A program made the position numbers and the translations under genes. A DNA stretch of 64,000 bases, taken from NCBI GenBank assembly GCA_032209605.1, contig JASFXZ010000027.1, positions 6,095,372-6,159,371 on the forward strand. Direction: 5' to 3'. The DNA is from Mactromeris polynyma (Eukaryota; Mollusca; Bivalvia; Venerida; Mactridae). Positions 57,033 to 64,000 of the stretch are shown here, piece by piece; position 1 is the stretch's first letter; each line of letters begins with the position of its first letter. The notes beneath the pieces were generated by a model. That model was given only the letters and a program-made list of their open reading frames with translations, had not been told where the DNA came from and made no database searches.

Positions 57033-58083
57033 TGTAACCGGGTCATATTTTTCCATCTGATTTAGTTGTCTGTAGCATATACTTCAATAGCTGATTATTT
57101 CCCTTTTCATATATTCAGTTATTTCCCTTGACGCATATTCTAGTGCAACCCAGTTCTTCCCGCGCTTCAGGGATTATTATCCGTTAATTGATGTCACATG
57201 ACCTAAACTCGTATGTTTGACCATTCCACTGCTCGGGCGTTACCTGAGAAGACCTGTTTGTCTTATCCGAGTTTTCTAAACTTTATCTAGCTGTTTAGCT
57301 TTATTCATTTATTTCTTCTTTGAGAGTTTTGGGGAAGGTCAGTATTTCTTATGTATTGTTGCAATACTGTCTTTGGTCGTTTTGCAATTGTGTCGTGCAT
57401 TGCTAGTTGTTATTTTATAATGAACGCACACCATGTGCCGTGCATGGTGTGTGAAATTCTAAATGGCAGCATATTTATTTCTATGCCGAAACTCGTATTC
57501 ACCTTATCATTACTCTATTCACCTATTAATATTGCATTAACCATCACGTGAGACTGAAAGCTGTGTGGAGTGACCGGTGGATGCAGTTTGATCCACAATC
57601 GGTAGGTTATGTGAAACTGTTGTGATATTATGCATTTTTGTACATTCCTGCGTTAGAAGGTATTATCTAAGTAAGATTATATAATGGCCACTAGATACAA
57701 TACAGATGAACGTTACGTAAAGATTATTTAATTTGACATGAACATAAAAGTATCATTTAACTTACTAGGTGTTTAATTATATCTTTACATGTACGCGTTT
57801 ATTCGTTCATTGTTATTTTGTTCTTATTGTATGTATGTGTAATTATGTCTTTTCTGGACTGTATTATTTCATCGTACATCCCATCTTGCTGTTCTACATC
57901 TTCGTGTTCTCAACTCTATTAATTCTTATATCTACAATCAGCCGAATTATACAATACATGTATTGACAGTGAATGTCTGTGTTTTTCTATATCTCTTATC
58001 CACCCTTGATAAACTGAACTAGCCGTGCCACGGACGCACTCGTCTATTCATATGTTTAATGGACCGGTAGCGCACGTGTAACA
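57033..58083. mobile_element. probable solo LTR (1051 bp)
   Basis: The insertion starts TGTAACCGGG and ends GTGTAACA (TG...CA) and is flanked by TATA on both sides (57029-57032 and 58084-58087). Removing it restores the satellite word ACACATGTATACTCAAC. A TG...CA terminus with a short duplication and no coding capacity fits a solo LTR left by recombination. A non-autonomous DNA element is the alternative. Confidence 0.6.
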
Positions 58084-60078
58084 TATACTCAACAAGAAGA
58101 GTCATTAACGACAGGCACAAGAGTAACACATGTATAATCAACTAGACGAGTCATTCACGACTGACTCAAGAGTAATAAATGTATATTCAACTAGACGAGT
58201 CATTCACGACTGACTCAAGAGTAACACATGTATACTCAATTAGATGAGTCATTCAAGACTGACTCACGAGGAACACATGTATACTCAATTAGACGAGTCA
58301 TTCACGACTGACTCACGAGTAACACATGTATACTCCATTAGATGAGTCATTCAAGACTGACTCACGAGTAACACATGTATACTCAATTAGACGAGTCATT
58401 CACGACTGACTCAAGTGTAACACATGTATACTCAACTAGACGAGTCATTCACGACTGACTCAAGAGTAACACATCTATACTCAACTAGATGAATCATTCA
58501 CGACTGACTCAAGAGTAACACATGTATATTCAACTAGACGAGTCATTCACGACTGGCTCAAGAGTAACACATGTATACTCAACTAGACGAGTCATTCATG
58601 ACTGACTCAAGAGTAACACATGTATATTCAACTAGACGAGTCATTCATGACTGGCTCAAGAGTAACACATGTATAATCAACAATACGACTCATGCACGAT
58701 TGGCTCAAGAATAACACATGTATACTCAATTAGATGAGTCATTCACGACTGACTCAAGAGTAACACATGTATACTCAACTAGACGAGTCATTCATGTCTG
58801 GCTCAAGAGTAACACATGTATTCTCAAGTAGACAAGTCATTCACGACTGGCTCAAGGGTAACACATGTATACTCAATTAGACAAGTCATTCACGACTGGC
58901 TCAAGAGTAACACATGTATTCTCAAGTAGACGAGTCATTCATGTCTGGCTCAAGTGTAACACATGTTTACTCAACTAGACGAGTCATTCAGGAACTGACT
59001 CAAGAGTAACACATGTTTACTGAACTAGACGAGTCATTCACGACTGATTCAAGAGTAACACATATTTACTCAACTAGACGAGTCATTCATGTCTGACTCA
59101 AGAGTAACACATGTTTACTCAGCTAGACGAGTCATTCATGTCTGGCTCAAGATTAACACATGTATATTCAACTAGACGCATCATTCACGACTGGCTCAAG
59201 AGTAACACATGTATACTCAACTAGACGAGTCATTTATGTCTGGATAAGAGTAACACATGTATACTCAACTAGACGAGTTATTCACGACTGGGTCAAGAGT
59301 AACACATGTATATTCAAATAGACGAATCATTTACGACTTGCTCAAGAGTAACACATTTATATTCAACTAGATGAGTCATTCACGACTGACTCAAGAGTAA
59401 CACATTTATACTCAATTAGATGAGTCATTCACGACTGACTCAAGAGTAACACATGTATTCTCAACTAGATGAGTCACTCACGACTGCCTCAAGAGTAACA
59501 CCTGTATACTCAATTAGATGAGTCATTCACGACTGACTCAAGAGTAACACATGTATACACAACTAGATGAGTCATTCACGACTGGCTCCATAGTAACACA
59601 TGTATACACAACTAGATGAGTCACTCACGACTGACTCAAGAGTAACACATGTATACACAACTAGATGAGTCATTCACGACTGGCTCAAGAGTAACACATG
59701 TATACACAACTAGATGAGTCATTCACGACTGGCTCAAGAGTAACACATGTATACACAACTAGATGAGTCATTCACGACTGACTCAAGAGTAACACATGTA
59801 TACACGACTAGATGAGTCATTCACGACTGGCTCAAGAGTAACACATGTATACACAACTAGATGAGTCACTCACGACTGACTCAAGAGTAACAAATGTATA
59901 CACAACTAGACGAGTCATTCATGACTGGCTCAAGAGTAACACATGTATTCTCAACTAGACGAGTAATTCACGACTGGCTCAAGAGTTACACATGTATTCT
60001 CAACTAGACGAGTAATTCACGACTGGCTCAAGAGTTACACATGTATACTCAACTAGACAAGTCGTGCATGACTGGCTC
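58084..60078. repeat. 49-bp satellite, main block, about 40 copies
   Basis: A regular 49-bp period (for example TCATTCACGA at 58151 and 58200). Variants switch GACGAGTCA/GATGAGTCA and CTGACTCA/CTGGCTCA, and from about 59540 many units read TATACACAACTAGATGAG, a later-amplified subtype. Confidence 0.92.
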
Positions 60079-60224
60079 TTAGACAATACCTTTAAGCATG
60101 AACGATTTTCTAACTCAGAAAACACACTCATTAAGCAATAATACGCATGTAAGACTTGTTTCTGGAATGCCAAATTTCTAGTGCTCTACTTGTTTGGATT
60201 GGAATCAATATTTCACTTATTATA

Positions 60225-60720
60225 ATAATAATAATACTAATATCTTTATTTACAGAAGGTGACATGTAAAGAGGTATACAAAAACAATTGTACAATTCTT
60301 AAATAAAACATGGCCTTCTAACAGAAAACAACATAAATTGAAACACAATAATTATATAACACACATTCGTTCATTCAAGACAATCACTCATCAGATATTG
60401 TAAATAGTACATATATATCAGTATAATAGTAATTGCTAATAATAACTTTCATAACAAACATAATAGAATGTAGACCATGTTACAATAAAAATGATTTTAA
60501 TGCTCTTTTGAAAGTATTTACTGACGAGACAGATTTAATATTGATGGGAATTTTGTTCCAATTAACAGCACTTACATTTGTAAAATATTTTTTCATGTAT
60601 TTTGTTTTGAAAGTTGGCGTGACTAAGTCATTGTTTTCCACTGATCTTAAACTGTATATACTATTGGATGAAAAATTTAATAATGATCGAATTTTCACTT
60701 GGATTTCATTATAAACAACA
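60225..60720 (-). mobile_element. LINE 3' fragment with (ATT)n tail
   Basis: The minus-strand frame 60480-60698 ends with VNWNKIPINIKSVSSVNTFK and RALKSFLL, the usual last residues of many CR1/jockey-group ORF2 proteins. It is followed downstream by AATAAAG and a short ATT repeat (about 60222-60242). Confidence 0.7.
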
Positions 60721-60998
60721 AGTCCGCTCCATAAATGAACACAATTGCATAGATTTACACTTCCACGATTTGAAAATTACTGCTGTGTCTGTAGACCAAT
60801 ATATTTTGCGCATGTAGTAAATTAATGTCTCAAGTTCGTAAAAGTGATGACACAAGAATGCCGGTCCCGCAAATGCCGACCTTTTACATAAGCCAGCTGT
60901 TCCTATTTCGGACCCCTAAATAGGTTGTCAATCCTTACTTTCATTGATAAAAACTGTTCTCTTTATGTCCCATCACGTGATCTATAGCATAGACCTAC

Positions 60999-61006
60999 TA
61001 TATAAG
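60999..61006 (+). promoter_or_regulatory. TATA box of the VWA gene
   Basis: TATATAAG lies 44 bp upstream of the ATG, placing the transcription start near 61030 and giving a very short leader. Confidence 0.7.
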
Positions 61007-61049
61007 AGCTTCGTTACCATAGACAAGCACATTTTCGACTTTCGGTAGA

Positions 61050-63857
61050 ATGATATTAGGGATCATTCTTGCTCTTTCCGTCTCCTTTGGAGCGGTAAGG
61101 GCTCAGATGAGTGCGTAATTTATACTTTTATTATTTTGAGTGTTCTGTTTTAAACATTGTAATGCTATAATTATGTTTATTTTCATTTATATTGCTATAT
61201 TTCAGGCATTCAGGTTTAGGATTAAATGGATTTAAATGTATTGTTTAAAAATAAGGTTTTCCCTATTCGTCTAGTGACCGAGGGAAATATGTCGGAATAT
61301 GTTTAATAATTAGTGTAGCGGATTTTATTTCTTTGATAATGTAGCCTGCTTTAAGTACATTCTTCCAATACATTTAAAAGTTATATATCGTCACAATATT
61401 TAAACGAAATGTAGAAGTGTGCTTAATAGAATGCCAAAGAGCAAAATATGTTTGAAATAAAATATAAATCATGAAACTTTTTTATTCGGTATAAACTGTA
61501 AGTACTAGTTTGTTAGTATTTTTAAATACTATGTATGCAATGTTTATTACGCATTTTAATATACTATAACTGATATCCTGCAAAGGGAAGAATAGTTGAT
61601 TTATTAATAACAAAAAATAGTTTCTAAATTTTCGGCTTCATTCAATCTCCGTCTAGGACAAATAAGCAATTTAATTGAATTAAATAAAGTCGATGACGTC
61701 ATTTCCTGTATTGTGTAGTTTCGACTCCATCAATGTTGGATGTGACTTAAATCAATTACATATTACATTATATTTATCGCTGAAATATTACTAGATATAG
61801 CCGAATATTTGGACGTTTTTATTATTAATATTCAAAATATTTTAGTTTAGTTAAAAAGCTGTTAGGCTGCAAAAATGTCTTGACAAGTTAGATCAAGTTT
61901 CGTGTCGTGGCAGTGGTCATTTTGTTAATGAAGTTTGGTGAAATACATATTAGACTTCAATTAACAAAAGAAAGATAAGGCTTTATTAAGCATGTGACAT
62001 TCTGCTGTTTCGGTTTTCTGATAAGACTATCTGTAATTCTGCGGTGTATATATAGAACAGGGATTGTACTGGTTATCAGTTCTTAGGGGTCATATCTTAT
62101 CAGATAATGTCGAAACATGACTGTTATAAACCGACTCTTAATGTCGTTCATATAGTCTGTCCTAGTTTTATTTGTAATAATTTTAATATGACCATAACTT
62201 GATATGACTTCAGCTTATCAGTTCGGCCTTGTGGATGTTTTCATGTAACCATTTCCATACATCTGAAATATCTTTGACTAGCTTTTGCCGGATTGGAATT
62301 AATGAAATGAAGAGAATGCTTTGTCTCTGAATACAATCATTGGTGTTTACGATTTATTGTCGAAATAATGATAATAATCTGGTCACACTGTTGACCTAAT
62401 TGTGTACAACCGCACATACATGTTGCCTGGGCCGTACGCCTTATAGCCACTTTAGAAAATTATATGCAAACAGTAGTGATAATGTAAAATAATAATGAAA
62501 ATAATAATATGCAAATCTAATATTTAAAAAACATTGTGATTAACATAACACTCTGATAGATGTATACTGACATAACGCCCTGATATATTTATACTGACAT
62601 AACGCCTTGATATATTTATACTGACATAACGCCCTGAAAGATTTATACTGACATACCGCCCTGATAGATATATACTGACATAACGCCCTGATAGATTTAT
62701 ACTGACATACCACACTGATAGATTTATACTGACACAAAGAAGACGTAACATGAACTGGCGTGATTTTTAAAACAAAGTGATTATAATGTTATTGATAGAC
62801 ATAGAGGTTCATAAATACTTATGATCAAATTGTTCAGCTCACATCCAAACACTGATTATCGTGCAAGCACCAAATGAAGAACTAATGACACACAAAGTTA
62901 TTGTAACTCGAAGTTTAATCATTTGTTTTATTTAATGATTTTTTTTCTAAAATGTTATAATAAAGCAGAAACATATAAAGGAACATCTTAAACTTGACTA
63001 ATCAATTACTTCTTTTACTTCAGGATGTGATACAAAAGCGGACGTTACGTTTATGTTAGACTCGTCAAGTAATATAGGCCCACAAAACTTTGTTAAAGAA
63101 TTAAACTTTATAAGAGATGTATCTAACAATATGCAGGTGGCTCCTGACAAAGTTCAAGTGAGCGCCCTGACATTTGGAACCGGTGTCAACAACCAGTTCT
63201 ACCTTAATCAATATACGGATAATGTGGCTTTGCAACAAGCCATAAACAATATCCAGTATAAAGGTGGACTGCCTAAGATACCGAACGCCATCCGGTTCGC
63301 GACGGGAACATCCTTTAGCCCGATCCACGGAGGGCGGGGCGATGCTCCTCATGTCGCAGTGCTGTTAACCAATCAGCCTTCTGGTACAATTGACCAAGTT
63401 AAACTCGAGTCTCAAACCGCTCGAGACAATGGTCTTATAATGTACACAGTCGGCATTGGTAGCGGTGTTGACCAGGCGGAACTTCAAGAAATCGCCTCTC
63501 AACCAGATGGACGTCACATGTTCCAGGCGCAAAACTTCGATGCGTTAGGAAGTCTCTCAGACTTACTAGCCACCAAAATATGCAATGGTACATGTATTAT
63601 CTATGTTTCAATCAGTTTATAAGTCAGTTTAATATTACATGTATGATTAAATGAGTTAATTTCATATTTTCTGCCATAATTTAATTCTACGAAACAACTA
63701 TAGCATAAAAGACCTGTGTAAATATATGTATACAATTTTGCATTGACGTTTGAAAAGGCAATGTTAGCGCTCATCCTTTGATAAAACTTCATTCATTTCA
63801 CGACTTTCTTTACTTCAGAATTACCACCTGATCCCACAATGCTCCCAGCACCAACAG
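61050..63857 (+). CDS. secreted VWA-domain protein, first three exons (continues past window)
   Basis: Exon 1, 61050-61110, encodes MILGIILALSVSFGAVRAQM, a clear signal peptide with likely cleavage after VRA. It ends in phase 1 at donor GTGCGT. Exon 2, 63024-63587, is one complete von Willebrand factor A domain: CDTKADVTFMLDSSSNIGP (metal-site motif), ALTFGTGVNNQFYLNQY, AIRFATGTSF, HVAVLLTNQPSG, YTVGIGSG and the closing ATKICN Cys pair. Exon 3, 63819-63857, is a 13-codon Pro-rich linker. Every join is phase 1-1, as in exon-shuffled extracellular proteins, so more VWA modules probably follow. The metal site reads DxSxN where DxSxS is standard, which could weaken cation binding. Alternatives such as matrilin-like, collagen-like or shell-matrix protein cannot be separated here. 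Donor GTAAGG at 61095 would break the frame. Confidence 0.85.
61111..63023 (+). other. intron 1 of the VWA gene
   Basis: A 1.9-kb AT-rich intron with donor GTGCGT and acceptor TTTACTTCAG. It contains a 27-bp minisatellite; no other feature is seen. Confidence 0.75.
62547..62737. repeat. 27-bp minisatellite, about 7 copies
   Basis: The unit CCTGATAGATTTATACTGAC plus ATAACGC has a 27-bp period. Because 27 is a multiple of 3, frames on the minus strand stay open (CQYKSIRAL repeats); these are not a gene. Confidence 0.9.
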
Positions 63858-64000
63858 GTAATTGTTACATTTATTGTCGCAGTAAATCGTTTATATATTC
63901 AAAATATACTTTAATACATGTTACATGTGATAATTGTGGCAATTTTTGTGCATAGATATTTCTGAACCATTGCGACATAATTAGTGTTATCATATATTTT
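63588..64000 (+). other. introns 2 and 3 of the VWA gene
   Basis: 63588-63818 is intron 2 (GTACAT..TTCAG). From 63858 (GTAATT) intron 3 runs beyond the window. No other feature is seen. Confidence 0.75.

Noticed and set aside
57351..57966. Short hydrophobic reading frames inside the LTR-like insertion
   Set aside because: AT-rich chance frames; no motif and no start context.
56705..60078. Regular 49-bp spacing resembling a CRISPR array
   Set aside because: The whole unit repeats, including what would be spacers, and the setting is an intron-rich animal genome. It is a satellite.
62524..62751. Minus-strand frames with YVSINLSGR or CQYKSIRAL repeats
   Set aside because: A 27-bp minisatellite inside an intron; openness follows from the period being a multiple of 3.

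Overview
The window is AT-rich, intron-containing animal DNA dominated by mobile elements. Multi-exon genes with GT..AG introns, many tRNA-derived SINE heads, long 32-49 bp minisatellites, a 2A-peptide LINE and a secreted VWA-domain gene all fit a lophotrochozoan, most likely a bivalve mollusc. This assignment is inference: no host gene names the species.

Left part (1-29477). A foldback repeat (388-560) is split by a short piggyBac-type element (561-2104, TTAA duplication). Then comes the main structure: two nearly identical 13.3-kb Kolobok-type DNA transposons, one inserted inside the other in opposite orientation. The inner copy is 5858-19140. The outer copy is split into 2848-5853 and 19145-29473. 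Both copies have TTAA duplications and 13-bp ends. Each carries two convergent genes: a roughly ten-exon Kolobok-like transposase, and a three-exon small protein with an RGRG-rich stretch and a P2X7-type cysteine domain. The insertion fell in the TTAA between the two genes of the outer copy, so neither outer gene was cut.

Middle part (29478-52572). The outer Kolobok itself lies in one arm of an older, diverged inverted duplication (left arm roughly 29478-40140, right arm roughly 42895-52572). The right arm still has the empty TTAA site. Both arms carry a protein-kinase gene with a 14-bp minisatellite and a DDE integrase-like gene. In the left arm the kinase domain and the integrase are open; in the right arm both are broken. 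Between and inside the arms are pieces of a non-LTR retrotransposon family: a reverse transcriptase half (40137-42750, minus) and a 5' half with 2A peptide, coiled coil, RRM and endonuclease start (about 47950-49906, plus).

Right part (52573-64000). SINE heads, a Tc1/mariner-type MITE, LINE 3' fragments and a 49-bp satellite (56705-60078) interrupted by a probable 1.05-kb solo LTR. It ends with the only clear ordinary host gene: a TATA-box promoter, a signal-peptide exon at 61050, a VWA-domain exon at 63024 and a short Pro-rich exon at 63819. The gene runs off the window.
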